Shown: piece after piece, positions 19,325 through 28,332 of the stretch
Layout of the letters: every line of letters begins with the position of its first letter
How positions within the stretch are numbered: position 1 is the stretch's first letter
The notes under the pieces: model-generated
Databases searched by the model: none
Seen by the model: only the letters and a program-made list of their open reading frames with translations
Told to the model about the DNA's origin: nothing
Program-made: the position numbers and the translations under genes
Assembly: GCF_002886045.1 (NCBI RefSeq)
Contig: NZ_CP025791.1
Location: 248,001 to 312,000, forward strand
From: Flavivirga eckloniae
Lineage (GTDB): Bacteria; Bacteroidota; Bacteroidia; Flavobacteriales; Flavobacteriaceae
DNA length: 64,000 nucleotides
Direction of reading: 5' to 3'

Positions 19325-20149
19325 CTAATCCAAACTAAACGACATCTCATATTGATCTACTGTATTTTGTAGCCCTGCAATGTTTAGAGCATTAACTTTC
19401 GAGGTTAATTGCTCATCAACATTATTGATTTTTATGGCATTAGAAACATTGCTTATGGCTTCAAATAATCTATCCCAGTTTTTAGGACTATCATTTAAAA
19501 CATTAAACTGGGCTATATAGCCATTTTCGGGATTGATAATAAAATAGGACTCTGGTTTACCATCTGCGAGCACACTATAAAAATGATAATTCCCTCTAGC
19601 AATGGTATTAATATGATTGTCCCAAGAATAGGTGTCTTGATGTAGTTCTCCCCAGGTAAAATATGATGCGTCTACTTGTTTTAATTCAAAATTGCTCACG
19701 CCATCTTTAATACCTAAAGAACCGCTATAGCATTTATAGTTTTTAGTGATTTTAAAGCCAATACGTTCGTAAGTCTTTATGGCTATGGTGTTTTCCTTAA
19801 TAACTTCCAATGTACATTTAAAAATGCCTTTAGATTTTAATTCTGGAATGGCATGCTTATATATAGTATTGATGATGCGTTGCCCTCTATATTGCGGAAG
19901 AACTCCGGTGCCTGTATTAAAAGCGATTAATTCCCCATAGCGTTCGTCTATTGCATTGATGATAAACCCTACCAACGTTTCGTTGTCGAACATGCCATAA
20001 GATAAATCCAAACGTACTTTGGCCATTTTCCAACGTTCCTTATAAAATTGATGATCTGTTGGCATTTTTACAAAGTAGTTTTCGAATGCTTTTAAAAAAC
20101 ATGCCATAAGTTTAGAAAACTCGATATGATCTAAAGGTTTTACTTCCAT
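19325..20149 (-). CDS. GNAT-family N-acetyltransferase
   Basis: The 274-residue product has a GNAT domain in residues 1-140. It contains the acetyl-CoA loop VLPQYRGQRIINTIY (R-G-Q-x-I-like variant of Q/R-x-x-G-x-G/A) and the later TLEVIKENTIAIKTYERIGFK, the typical last helix and strand. The C-terminal ~130 residues form a second, unrecognised half that may be a degenerate GNAT domain (NDSPKNWDRLFEAI). Substrate unknown. Its start is 1 bp after the stop of the small lipoprotein gene, so the two are one operon. Confidence 0.8.
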   Translation of the reverse strand: MEVKPLDHIEFSKLMACFLKAFENYFVKMPTDHQFYKERWKMAKVRLDLSYGMFDNETLVGFIINAIDERYGELIAFNTGTGVLPQYRGQRIINTIYKHAIPELKSKGIFKCTLEVIKENTIAIKTYERIGFKITKNYKCYSGSLGIKDGVSNFELKQVDASYFTWGELHQDTYSWDNHINTIARGNYHFYSVLADGKPESYFIINPENGYIAQFNVLNDSPKNWDRLFEAISNVSNAIKINNVDEQLTSKVNALNIAGLQNTVDQYEMSFSLD

Positions 20150-20150
20150 A

Positions 20151-20540
20151 TTAAAATGATGCTTTTACATGGGTTTGAACTTTTAGAACCGACTCTTGAT
20201 GGAATAACCTTTTATAGTTGTTTACTAGATTAGCAATGTCTGTGCTATCTTTTTTGGTACCTTTATTTATATAGATTATCAATTTACATTTTTCTGAAAC
20301 GGTAATATTGCTAGGATTCGTCCAAAATCCATTACAATCCACCTCTGTATAGCCAGGCAATACGCTAAAGTATTTAGCTTTAAAATCTTTCCATTTATCT
20401 TCTGTTATTTCAACATTGCCTTCAGATAACCCGAAATATAATTCTGTTTTAACATAATTAAAATTAGATTTTGCTGAATTGCAAGAAACACCTATTCCCA
20501 CAAAAATAACAATAACAAATAGTGTTATACACCTTATCAT
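20151..20540 (-). CDS. Small DUF3574-like lipoprotein
   Basis: The 129-residue product has a lipoprotein signal peptide (MIRCITLFVIVIFVGIGVSC, Cys about 20). The mature part reads as an alpha/beta ferredoxin-like fold: TELYFGLSEGNVEITEDKWKDFKAKYFSVLPGYTEVDCNGFW, then KLIIYINKG and a helix with NLVNNYKRLFHQESVLKV. This resembles DUF3574, a family without known function. It is first in a two-gene operon with the GNAT gene, with a 1-bp gap. Confidence 0.6.
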   Translation of the reverse strand: MIRCITLFVIVIFVGIGVSCNSAKSNFNYVKTELYFGLSEGNVEITEDKWKDFKAKYFSVLPGYTEVDCNGFWTNPSNITVSEKCKLIIYINKGTKKDSTDIANLVNNYKRLFHQESVLKVQTHVKASF

Positions 20541-20618
20541 AAATACCTATTTCATTTACAATAAAGATAAATGATATTTCAATCTATACAAGAAACAAGA
20601 AGTAAATATTACATAAAA

Positions 20619-21722
20619 TCAATCTAAATGTTTGTTGAAAAAATTAACAATAACTTGGTAGGCCTCTCTAGATTCTGGTAATTCTGTATTAGCCAGAAAA
20701 ACATGCCCCAAACCTTCCCAAACATGGAGCTCTGCCTCTACTCCTAGTTTTACAAGTTGTGTATGGGTATAAACTACCGAACTGAGATGAAAATCGCGGG
20801 TGGAAACAATCAATAACGAGGGTGGGAATTTAGACAATATCTCTTTAGAATTTAAAGGCACCAATAGTGGATCTTCAAAATTTGGGTTGGTGCCGTAATA
20901 AGGTTCGAAAACGGTAAATGGTGCTATACCATTGTATCCAAGCGTAGCAGAAACCATATGCATGGAATCTGTTTTGGGACGTGGTTCTGCCGCTGCCATA
21001 CAAATAATTCCCACCGCCCCGGGAAGTGGCAGGTTTTCTTTTTTAAGAAACCATGCAAGTGCTTGTGTGGTTAATGCGCCACCAGCAGCATAACCGTAAA
21101 TTCCAATATTTTCAGGCTTGTACGTTTTTAAAAGTGCTTTATAAACTGCCGCTACGTCTTCGCTTGCTGCAGGAAACTGATGTTTTGGTCCCATCCGATA
21201 ATCAATACTAATAACCTTGATTCCTCCTATTGATGCTATGGGAATAGATTCTACCCGACTAGCGGTACGGGAACCGTATAAAAATGCACCAGAGTGTAAA
21301 CTAATTAAAACACGATCGCGGTTTTCTTCCTTAACACCTCCTGCGGGCGTAAACACCTCTGTATATACTCCGTTTATGGTATCTATTTCCATGTTAACAT
21401 CGTATCGATTTATAGCGTTACGATACAAAGCTGTTGTATAGAAATGTTCGCGACTACAATCCTCGTTTGCTAATATCTGTTCCTTACTTGGATTTTCGGG
21501 TAGCGGACAAACTACCGACCATTGTTTAGAGAGTTTCTTTTCTTCTTCCCGTTGCCTTTTTATAACGGCTCTACTCTCATCGCTAAGAAATGATGATTCG
21601 GGTAAAATGTATGCGGGTACATGAATGGTTCCGTTTTCCTTAATGGAAAATTCATGATGTTTATTTGAACATGCTCCAAGTGTAGCAAGTAAAAACAATT
21701 GTAAATAGATTTTAAGTTTCAT
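20619..21722 (-). CDS. Alpha/beta hydrolase fold lipoprotein lacking the nucleophile serine
   Basis: The 367-residue product has a lipoprotein signal (MKLKIYLQLFLLATLGACSN) and an alpha/beta hydrolase-3 (HSL-like) domain at ~130-367. The oxyanion motif HGG(G) is altered to HSGAF. The elbow normally reads G-x-S-A-G-G but here it is G-Y-A-A-G-G, with Ala at about residue 212 in place of the catalytic Ser. The codons at 21084-21089 are clearly GCT GCT. The acid (STRD) and the His (GLGHVF) are kept. The protein may be a non-catalytic binder or use another chemistry. Stop-to-start spacing of 20 bp places it downstream of the next lipoprotein gene in an operon. Confidence 0.8.
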   Translation of the reverse strand: MKLKIYLQLFLLATLGACSNKHHEFSIKENGTIHVPAYILPESSFLSDESRAVIKRQREEEKKLSKQWSVVCPLPENPSKEQILANEDCSREHFYTTALYRNAINRYDVNMEIDTINGVYTEVFTPAGGVKEENRDRVLISLHSGAFLYGSRTASRVESIPIASIGGIKVISIDYRMGPKHQFPAASEDVAAVYKALLKTYKPENIGIYGYAAGGALTTQALAWFLKKENLPLPGAVGIICMAAAEPRPKTDSMHMVSATLGYNGIAPFTVFEPYYGTNPNFEDPLLVPLNSKEILSKFPPSLLIVSTRDFHLSSVVYTHTQLVKLGVEAELHVWEGLGHVFLANTELPESREAYQVIVNFFNKHLD

Positions 21723-21742
21723 TTTTATGGTTTATTATTTAA

Positions 21743-22984
21743 CTAATGGACATAGCTTACTTTAACAGGATTTTTTAAGCACTTATAGTAGTGTTTTATG
21801 GTCTTTACAGGATCTTCTTCATCAACCTTAAAAACGATATAAGCATTTTTCTCACTGTATTTGCTACCTTTTGGAACGAACGTATTCTTACTGTCGATGA
21901 GTCTCCTGTTCCAATACCTTCCCGCATTAGCGCTAGCCGTAATTTTTGTGTGCTTATTCTGGGTAGGCGAAATTCCTCCATTAACGTTTTTATTATCATA
22001 GTACAGCCTTATAGAACCGTAAGCATAAGACTTTGTTTTGTTATAAAAGATTAGCCATGGTGCGTCGTCTGCTATTGGGCTGTTTTCCAAATGGCTTATT
22101 GTATTATCATCGTAAAGAGGCAAATCAATCACTTTACCACTGCGCCTAGGAAAAACAACATGGGTAAACAAGCTATCCATGGTCATTTCATCATTTCTTA
22201 AAAGATTTAAAGAGTCACTATCTTTAAAAATGATTTCACTATTAAAAATTAAATAAGGAAGCCCTGCATATAACTCGTAAGTTCCTTTTATGTAAATGTT
22301 CTCATGGTCTTTAACATAACCGTTCCTGGATAAACTAAAAAGATAGGGTCCTTTGGTAGACGCAAAAAGGGAATCTGGTGCCGTAATATGCGCCATAGTT
22401 TTATAGGTCATGCCTTCCTTGCAAAAATTTGGCGACCAGTGAATTTTAAGATTCGGAGATTTTCTCTCTAATACCACATCGTCCAACCCCTTTAATGAAA
22501 TACTGCTTAAATGACCTGCTGCTAATGTGTCTTGCTTATAACCGACAAATGCCTTAAAAGAAGCCGAAAAGTATTTATTATCGACTATAACATCTGGTAT
22601 ATCTCCAACGATCTTTAAGTCGGTGTCTGTTTGAATATGCTTATTCAATTCTGGCTTAATTGTATATTCCTTGGTTTCATTTTTCTTAATTGAAATTGGG
22701 AAAACAATTTGTGCCTCTTCATCTGTTGTACTTATAATTTGAGCACAAATTTTCTCTTTGCTCTCTTTAGAATAAACATATATTTTATACCCCTCTTCTT
22801 GGTAGTGTTTCTTAAACGGTAAACTTATTTTAATATACTCCAAAGATCTGTTTAGCCCTTTTAATTCAGCGACCTTTATGTTTAAAGGAACCGGACGATC
22901 TCTTTGGCAGCCTAATACCATAAAGCCTAGTAGAGTTGTAACTATAGCCACATAGTTTATCTTTTTAATACATCGTTTGTTCAT
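21743..22984 (-). CDS. Secreted lipoprotein of unknown function (beta-sandwich, possibly glycan-active)
   Basis: The 413-residue product has a lipoprotein signal (MNKRCIKKINYVAIVTTLLGFMVLGC, Cys about 26). The mature part is mainly beta: strands such as IYVYSKESKEKICAQIIS, YELYAGLPYLIFNSEIIF and SYAYGSIRLYYDNKNV. The aromatic and charged strand layout recalls large beta-sandwich domains of exo-polysaccharide lyases and glycoside hydrolases, but I cannot name a family and see no catalytic motif. It precedes the Ser-lacking hydrolase in the same transcription unit, which hints at work on one extracellular substrate. Confidence 0.5.
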   Translation of the reverse strand: MNKRCIKKINYVAIVTTLLGFMVLGCQRDRPVPLNIKVAELKGLNRSLEYIKISLPFKKHYQEEGYKIYVYSKESKEKICAQIISTTDEEAQIVFPISIKKNETKEYTIKPELNKHIQTDTDLKIVGDIPDVIVDNKYFSASFKAFVGYKQDTLAAGHLSSISLKGLDDVVLERKSPNLKIHWSPNFCKEGMTYKTMAHITAPDSLFASTKGPYLFSLSRNGYVKDHENIYIKGTYELYAGLPYLIFNSEIIFKDSDSLNLLRNDEMTMDSLFTHVVFPRRSGKVIDLPLYDDNTISHLENSPIADDAPWLIFYNKTKSYAYGSIRLYYDNKNVNGGISPTQNKHTKITASANAGRYWNRRLIDSKNTFVPKGSKYSEKNAYIVFKVDEEDPVKTIKHYYKCLKNPVKVSYVH

Positions 22985-23200
22985 TAGTATATTCTGTTTG
23001 TTATTGCCAAATCAAAAATAGACTGGGAATCGTTACGATATTTAATTAGTGGATTATTAGTCGGTTAACGCCATTAGAAAGAGCTTTTCGATCAATTTGT
23101 AGTTTTATATGCGTAAAGGCCTTATTTATCACCATCAAAAACAGTTTTGTCTATATTTACAATACAATGCCCCGTATAATCGTATTTTAGAAGATTAATC

Positions 23201-24271
23201 ATGGACAGATCAAAACCTAAATATTATTTTTTAAGCACACCTGTTTTTAGACATTTAGTGTTTTGGCTAGGAGTATTTTTATACTTTCTCTTCTTTATAA
23301 ATTTCTCTAATTATAGCGGTTACAGGCAATTATTCGAGTTTACTACTGCTATCGTTAGCTTGCAAATAATTACGGCTTATACCAGTATTTACTTTTTAAT
23401 TCCTCATTTTTTAAACAGAAAAAAAACAGTTTTATTCGTTCTTTGTTTTATCGTTCTCTTAATTACTATGTATGCCTTGTATATCTTATTTAAGTGGTAT
23501 TATTACGATCCAAGGTATTTTGATTATTACAACCCTATTCAAAAAGCGGAAGCTGAACAACCATTTTGGAAGCGGCTTACAAGTATTTCTGCTCTTTTAA
23601 GCAAATCGATTAAATTTTTAACACCTGCTGCTCTACTATTAATGGCTCGTTTTTACAAAAATCGTCAGAAATATTTAAAACTCAACGAGCAAAAAAGAAT
23701 AGCTGAACTAACGGCTTTGAGACACCAGCTAAATCCACATTTTCTGTTCAACACCTTAAATAATTTGTATGCTCTCGCTTTGAAAAAATCTGATGAAACC
23801 CCAGAGGTTATCGAAAAACTATCGGATATTCTAGATTATATGCTATATCGCTGTGAGGACACTTATGTTCCGCTTAACAAGGAAATTGAATTGATAAAGA
23901 ATTATTTGTCTTTGGAAAAACTGAGATATGGAAAACGAGTGAATATTACTTTTTCGGATCAAATTGATAAGGACGTAAAAATTGCTCCTTTATTATTGCT
24001 CACTTTTATCGAAAATGCTTTTAAACATGGCGTAGTTCAAGAATTGAATGAGGCTTTTATTTCAATAAAAATTAGTTTAGATGAAAATGAGATTATTTTC
24101 AATATTTTAAACTCCAAACCTAAGCTAGATATTGAAAAAGATACCATAAAGGGTATTGGTTTAAGCAATGTTAAAAAGCAATTGGAATTATTGTATGGCA
24201 ATGGGTATTCTTTGTATATTAATGATGAAAAGGAAACCTATGATGTAACCTTAAAACTTGAAAGTAAATAA
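23201..24271 (+). CDS. LytS-type sensor histidine kinase
   Basis: The 356-residue protein has four membrane helices in residues ~10-150, then a His_kinase (PF06580-type) domain. The phospho-acceptor motif is LRHQLNPHFLFNTLNNLYAL with His about residue 175. A HATPase-like region follows with ENAFKHGV (N box) and GIGLSNVKKQLELLYG. It has no periplasmic sensor domain, so it may read a membrane-linked signal or a partner protein. It overlaps the response-regulator gene by 1 bp (TAATG), so the pair is translated together. Confidence 0.92.
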   Translation: MDRSKPKYYFLSTPVFRHLVFWLGVFLYFLFFINFSNYSGYRQLFEFTTAIVSLQIITAYTSIYFLIPHFLNRKKTVLFVLCFIVLLITMYALYILFKWYYYDPRYFDYYNPIQKAEAEQPFWKRLTSISALLSKSIKFLTPAALLLMARFYKNRQKYLKLNEQKRIAELTALRHQLNPHFLFNTLNNLYALALKKSDETPEVIEKLSDILDYMLYRCEDTYVPLNKEIELIKNYLSLEKLRYGKRVNITFSDQIDKDVKIAPLLLLTFIENAFKHGVVQELNEAFISIKISLDENEIIFNILNSKPKLDIEKDTIKGIGLSNVKKQLELLYGNGYSLYINDEKETYDVTLKLESK

Positions 24272-24969
24272 TGTATAAGTGTTTAATTGTTGACGATGAA
24301 GAATTAGCCAGAGAGCTTATACAAACGCATTTAGCGCAGCTAAGCGATTTTGAACTAGTGGCTTCTTGTGCCAGTGCTATTGAAGCTAGTAAAATTCTGC
24401 AACAGGAACAGATTGATCTATTATTTCTGGATATTGAAATGCCTGTTTTAAAGGGTACCGATTTCTTTAAAAGCATGATTAACAAACCGAAGGTTATTTT
24501 TATAACGGCTTATCGAGATTATGCCTTGGATGGCTTTGAGCTAAATGCTGTTGATTATTTGTTAAAACCCATCACTTTTTCACGGTTTTTTAATGCCCTT
24601 GAAAAGTTTAAAGCGCATCATCTGGTAACTCTTAATTCAGAAAAGACGATTCAAAACGAACAACAAGCGGCACATATTTTTGTTTCAAAAAACAGAAAAA
24701 AAGTTAAGATTGCTTTTGATAACATTTTATATGTTGAAAGTATTAAAGACTATATAAAAATTCATTTAGCAGATGAGCTTATTACTATAAAATTCGGTAT
24801 TTCTGCCTTTGAAAAAGAATTGGATACTCGTTTTATACGTATTCATAGGTCGTATATCGTAAATCGTGATAAAATTACTGCTTATACTAAACATGATGTT
24901 GAAATAGGTAAAATAGAGCTGCCAATTGGTGATAATTATAAAAAGAATATACTTGATTCTTTTTTTTAA
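24271..24969 (+). CDS. LytTR-family response regulator
   Basis: The 232-residue protein has a receiver domain (~1-120) with acidic pocket DDEE at 9-12, phospho-acceptor Asp in FLDIEMP (about residue 54) and the conserved Lys in LLKPI. A LytTR DNA-binding domain (~135-232) follows, with the core FIRIHRSYIVNRDKI and ELPIGDNYKK. It is the partner of the LytS-like kinase directly upstream. Targets are not evident; the nearest divergent genes are the lipoprotein and altered hydrolase to the left. A strong terminator lies 13 bp downstream. Confidence 0.94.
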   Translation: MYKCLIVDDEELARELIQTHLAQLSDFELVASCASAIEASKILQQEQIDLLFLDIEMPVLKGTDFFKSMINKPKVIFITAYRDYALDGFELNAVDYLLKPITFSRFFNALEKFKAHHLVTLNSEKTIQNEQQAAHIFVSKNRKKVKIAFDNILYVESIKDYIKIHLADELITIKFGISAFEKELDTRFIRIHRSYIVNRDKITAYTKHDVEIGKIELPIGDNYKKNILDSFF

Positions 24970-24981
24970 CATCATAAAAAT

Positions 24982-25013
24982 ATTAAGCCGAGTAATGGCT
25001 TACTCGGCTTAAT
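24982..25013 (+). terminator. Terminator of the LytS/LytTR operon
   Basis: A perfect 14-bp stem (24982-24995 with 25000-25013, AGCCGAGTAA/TTACTCGGCT) closes a TGGC tetraloop. It starts 13 bp after the response-regulator stop. The downstream U-tract is poor (TCCTGACC), as is common in Bacteroidota. Confidence 0.7.
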
Positions 25014-25317
25014 CCTGACCTAATTATAAAATAAATAAAAAAGAATAATAAACAGCCGAAGATTATTTTCTTAGACCGTTTATTAACTTCTATTATATGT
25101 TCTTTTTATACAATAATAACAACGAAAGCTATTAATTGACCACGTAGATAATTGCCTGTTTATGATTATATTATGTTTAAGGCTTGGTTAATTTGGAAGA
25201 TTTCAAATATATAAAAAAAATCTGACAACAAATGTTTTATTTTTCTATAAATATTTTTGATTACTTAATTCCTTTTAAAAGCATCTTTTAAGTAATGCTT
25301 ACTGTTATTATAAACCA

Positions 25318-25367
25318 AAAAAGCTGTCTATAAAGTATATAACTGTATACTTTATAGACAGCTTTTT
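25318..25367. terminator. Long 22-bp-stem hairpin between convergent genes
   Basis: Arms 25318-25339 and 25346-25367 pair perfectly over 22 bp around a 6-nt loop (TAACTG). The stem begins with A5 and ends with T5, so it could terminate either strand. It lies 126 bp past the stop of the minus-strand dioxygenase-like gene and 349 bp past the response-regulator gene, which leaves its transcript uncertain. Confidence 0.6.
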
Positions 25368-25492
25368 ATTTTAAATATCTAAGTTGTAAATCAAGGATAG
25401 TTAAGCAATATCCAATATATACCTAAGCTCCTTTTAATATTTTGAAGCTACTCAATACTTTAAAACAAAGTCTGTTTAAGAAACGTTTGAGA

Positions 25493-26122
25493 TTAATAAG
25501 ATTCTACAATTTCTTTACCAAGAATAATATCTCTTTTGGCTACAAATAGTCCTTCTTTTTTATCCAATTTAAGGACTCTATCACTCTCTTTATCAACTTT
25601 AATACGTGTACGACGAGACGTATTTAATAAAGGGTCGTTATTAAAAAGAAATGATTCTATTTTGTATTCTGGTTTACCAGGTTCTTTAACTATTGGTAGT
25701 ATTTGTTTAAGCTCATTACCATATATATACTTACCAGGAATAAAAGTGTAAAATGTATAACGTCCGTCTGCATCGGTTTTTATCCAGCCTCTATGGTGTA
25801 CATAACGTTTCTTGTTATGTCTCTTTAATTCAAAATCCCCATTTTCATCGGCTTGATGTATAAAAAGAAGGACGTTCTTTGCTGGAGTTACCCCATCACT
25901 TTCGTAAATGGTACCAACTATTTTTAGTTTATTTCGCTTTGATACGAAATCTGGTATGGTATCTACATTATTTAACTTCTGCTCTGAGTAATCATAAATA
26001 GGACTACGCTTTTTAAAATTTTCAGGTTTTTCTTCTGCAATGCTAGCAGATTCTTGTGCAATAACTGTATTAGAAAAGCATGTAAAACATACTAAACATA
26101 AAAGTAAGATTAGATTTTTCAT
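25493..26122 (-). CDS. Secreted intradiol-dioxygenase-like protein
   Basis: The 209-residue protein has a signal peptide (MKNLILLLCLVCFTCFSNTVIAQ). A beta-sandwich domain (~65-170) has the intradiol ring-cleavage pattern: IVGTIYESDGVTPAKNVLLFIHQAD, then HHRGWIKTDADGRYTFYTFIPGKY. In true enzymes iron is held by two Tyr and two His, with the last pair in an H-x-H motif after the P..Y segment. No such H-x-H is present here, although HH occurs just before RGW. The protein may be a non-catalytic relative or a carboxypeptidase-regulatory-like domain. Function unknown. It is a single-gene unit. Confidence 0.65.
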   Translation of the reverse strand: MKNLILLLCLVCFTCFSNTVIAQESASIAEEKPENFKKRSPIYDYSEQKLNNVDTIPDFVSKRNKLKIVGTIYESDGVTPAKNVLLFIHQADENGDFELKRHNKKRYVHHRGWIKTDADGRYTFYTFIPGKYIYGNELKQILPIVKEPGKPEYKIESFLFNNDPLLNTSRRTRIKVDKESDRVLKLDKKEGLFVAKRDIILGKEIVESY

Positions 26123-26487
26123 AGGACAAATACTTAATAATTTTTTTTAAAATTAAGAGATTATATCCTAAAAAAAATAAAAATCATATGAACGCTTAAA
26201 TTACACGATGAAATGATTTTGATGGTAAAATTCATCGACGAAATGACCGTATTTTCAACAATTATAGCCGCTATTTTATAAACAACAAATTACAAAATTG
26301 ATGAATTTTGAGCGTATTTTAATTAAATAACTCATATAAAAAAGAGGTCTAAAAGTTAGGTTTGATGTCATAATTTAGTATACCCACTATCACTATAAAT
26401 TTGACAAATCAAATATTATGAACTTTTTTAGACCTCTTACGGTATTCGTTACATTTCTTTTAGTATAATTCCCTTATGTTTTTGTGA
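26123..26487. other. Intergenic region with an imperfect long hairpin
   Basis: This 365-bp AT-rich region holds the promoter of the dioxygenase-like gene and a long stem-loop at 26342-26438 described separately. No ORF is credible. Confidence 0.45.
26342..26438 (-). terminator. Long-loop stem (possible terminator) after the PKD protein gene
   Basis: Arms 26342-26357 (AAGAGGTCTAAAAGTT) and 26421-26438 pair over 16 bp with a two-T bulge. The 63-nt loop holds further partial self-complementarity around TTTGATGTCATAATTT. On the minus strand the stem is followed by TTTTTTATATG, a good U-tract. It lies 50 bp past the stop of the PKD-domain gene. Confidence 0.5.
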
Positions 26488-28332
26488 TTAATTTAAAACA
26501 ACCACTTTTTTCGTCTCTGTACCTTGGTCTGTATGAATAACAACAAGGTATACACCTTCATTAAATATACGGCCAGATACTTGTGTCTCATTTTCAATAA
26601 TTTTTTGTGTATGAATAACATTTCCTAAAATATCGAATACCTCAAGTTTTCCACGAACCAATTTTTGAGAAAGCACCACGGTTAAATCCTCCCCCGAAAC
26701 TAAAGGATTAGGATATGCCTTCAATGCATTTTCTAGATCAGTAGTGTCAACTCCAAGGGTAGAACAAGGGTCTGAACTAACTATGGGCATCGTATCATTA
26801 AGATGATATGGCCCATGCCAGAAAGGCGTATAAAGCGCTGAATATGCTGAATAACTTGACGGGTATGTTGTATAGAACACTGGGCGGGTCCAGACTGAAG
26901 GAAACTGATTTCCTCTTTCTATAATATTGTGCCCTAAAGTCTGTAAACCAACCTCTAACCCATCATCTTCATTACCATCAATAAATTGGTTGTTCTCTAT
27001 AATAATATCTCGAAGCCCTTCCACAGTAAGACTATTTCCATCATCTTGTGGTGCAACTTGAAGGTGCCAACTATATTGAGCTCCTGCTCTTCCAAATGTA
27101 TTATTGTGAATCCTTACGTATTGTGTGTTAGGCAATATCCTTGTGGTGGTTCCTGCATTGAATAAAGAATGATCTGCTGGCCAATGATCAATACCATTTG
27201 CCATTAATTTGAAATCGGTACGTATTAGTTCCGTGGCTGGTCCGGTAAGCAAATTATGACCAACAACCGATTTATAGGTGCCAAAGATTCTAAGTGTATG
27301 TTCTTTTGCTTGCTCAGACCTGTTACCCAATACGGCAACGTGATGTGCTAAACCTGCAATGGCATTTTGATAACCTGTTGGATCTCCTAACATATTTACA
27401 TGATTTTCTACTACGAATATAAAACCTGGATGTTTCCAATCTTCAGGAGAAGAAGCACCACGTTGCTGTCTAGCATATTGTTCATTAGCAGCTCCAAATA
27501 CGATATTAGCACCATCGCCAATAACATCATTTTGATATATTAACAGATTATTGAACATTAATCTTTGTGCGATAAATGGTGTATTTAATCCTTGTACTAC
27601 GCCATTTTCTGGTGGTGTAGCTGCATTGTCCTCATCCATATCAACCACTACCTGTGTTACTATTGGTTTTTCACCAGAACCAAAGCTTCCTAAATGAAAA
27701 TTACTGCGATGCATTATCCTTATTCTACCAAGGCTTGTAAAATCATCACCAGCTTTAAGTAAATACCGCTTATTACTTTCCCATACAGGCCATGAAGTAA
27801 CATTACTTATTTGCTGTGCACCACTTGGAGCGCCTGTAAAATCTGAGCCTGTTGATATCACAACAGTATTCGTATTTGCATAAAAAATATCTGAATCAAG
27901 AACTGTGATTGTCACGGATGCATCTGACGAGCTACCATTCGGATTAATAACACGAACATTTACAGTATAAACACCAGGAGTATCGAACACATGACTCGCA
28001 ATAGGTCCACCAGTTTCTCTATTCTTGCTTAGTCCACTATGAGTCCATGTACCACTAGAACTGTCATCAAAACAAAAGGAATACCCTAATTGTCTAAAGG
28101 TATCTAAAGAAGTATCTGTGTCAGTTGTCATAGTCGCGTCAAAAATAACAGATAAAGGAGCTGGCCCTGTTGATCTACTTGCAGTTATATGCGCTACAGG
28201 GTTTGCCTGTGCATGATATGACATAAACGTGCACAGTATAAAAGTAATAGATTTAATACCTATAAATTGATTTCTGGCATTGATAAGATAATTAAAGACT
28301 AAGGGTAGTCTTTTCAAAAGTAGGTTTTTCAT
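26488..28332 (-). CDS. PKD-domain/parallel beta-helix T9SS-secreted protein
   Basis: The 614-residue protein has a longish signal sequence (to about residue 43), a PKD domain (~47-147; ARVTASRSTGP-type start, then HVFDTPGVYTVNVRVINPNGSSS), a right-handed beta-helix region (~155-500; for example VRIHNNTFGRAGAQYSWH and RDIIIENNQFIDGNEDDGLEVG) and a C-terminal T9SS sorting domain (~540-614; YPNPLVSGEDLTVVLSQ, FDILGNVIHTQK). Beta-helix proteins of this kind bind or cleave polysaccharides. No catalytic residues can be named. It stands alone, with a 523-bp divergent intergenic region upstream. Confidence 0.85.
   Translation of the reverse strand: MKNLLLKRLPLVFNYLINARNQFIGIKSITFILCTFMSYHAQANPVAHITASRSTGPAPLSVIFDATMTTDTDTSLDTFRQLGYSFCFDDSSSGTWTHSGLSKNRETGGPIASHVFDTPGVYTVNVRVINPNGSSSDASVTITVLDSDIFYANTNTVVISTGSDFTGAPSGAQQISNVTSWPVWESNKRYLLKAGDDFTSLGRIRIMHRSNFHLGSFGSGEKPIVTQVVVDMDEDNAATPPENGVVQGLNTPFIAQRLMFNNLLIYQNDVIGDGANIVFGAANEQYARQQRGASSPEDWKHPGFIFVVENHVNMLGDPTGYQNAIAGLAHHVAVLGNRSEQAKEHTLRIFGTYKSVVGHNLLTGPATELIRTDFKLMANGIDHWPADHSLFNAGTTTRILPNTQYVRIHNNTFGRAGAQYSWHLQVAPQDDGNSLTVEGLRDIIIENNQFIDGNEDDGLEVGLQTLGHNIIERGNQFPSVWTRPVFYTTYPSSYSAYSALYTPFWHGPYHLNDTMPIVSSDPCSTLGVDTTDLENALKAYPNPLVSGEDLTVVLSQKLVRGKLEVFDILGNVIHTQKIIENETQVSGRIFNEGVYLVVIHTDQGTETKKVVVLN

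Larger units (their letters stand above)
24970..25492. other. Intergenic region between convergent genes, two hairpins
   Basis: This 523-bp non-coding stretch is long for a convergent junction. It holds the terminator at 24982-25013 and a second long hairpin at 25318-25367. The ~300 bp between them is AT-rich, with no ORF and no recognised RNA family. A transcribed small RNA ending at the second hairpin would fit but is not shown. Confidence 0.45.
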
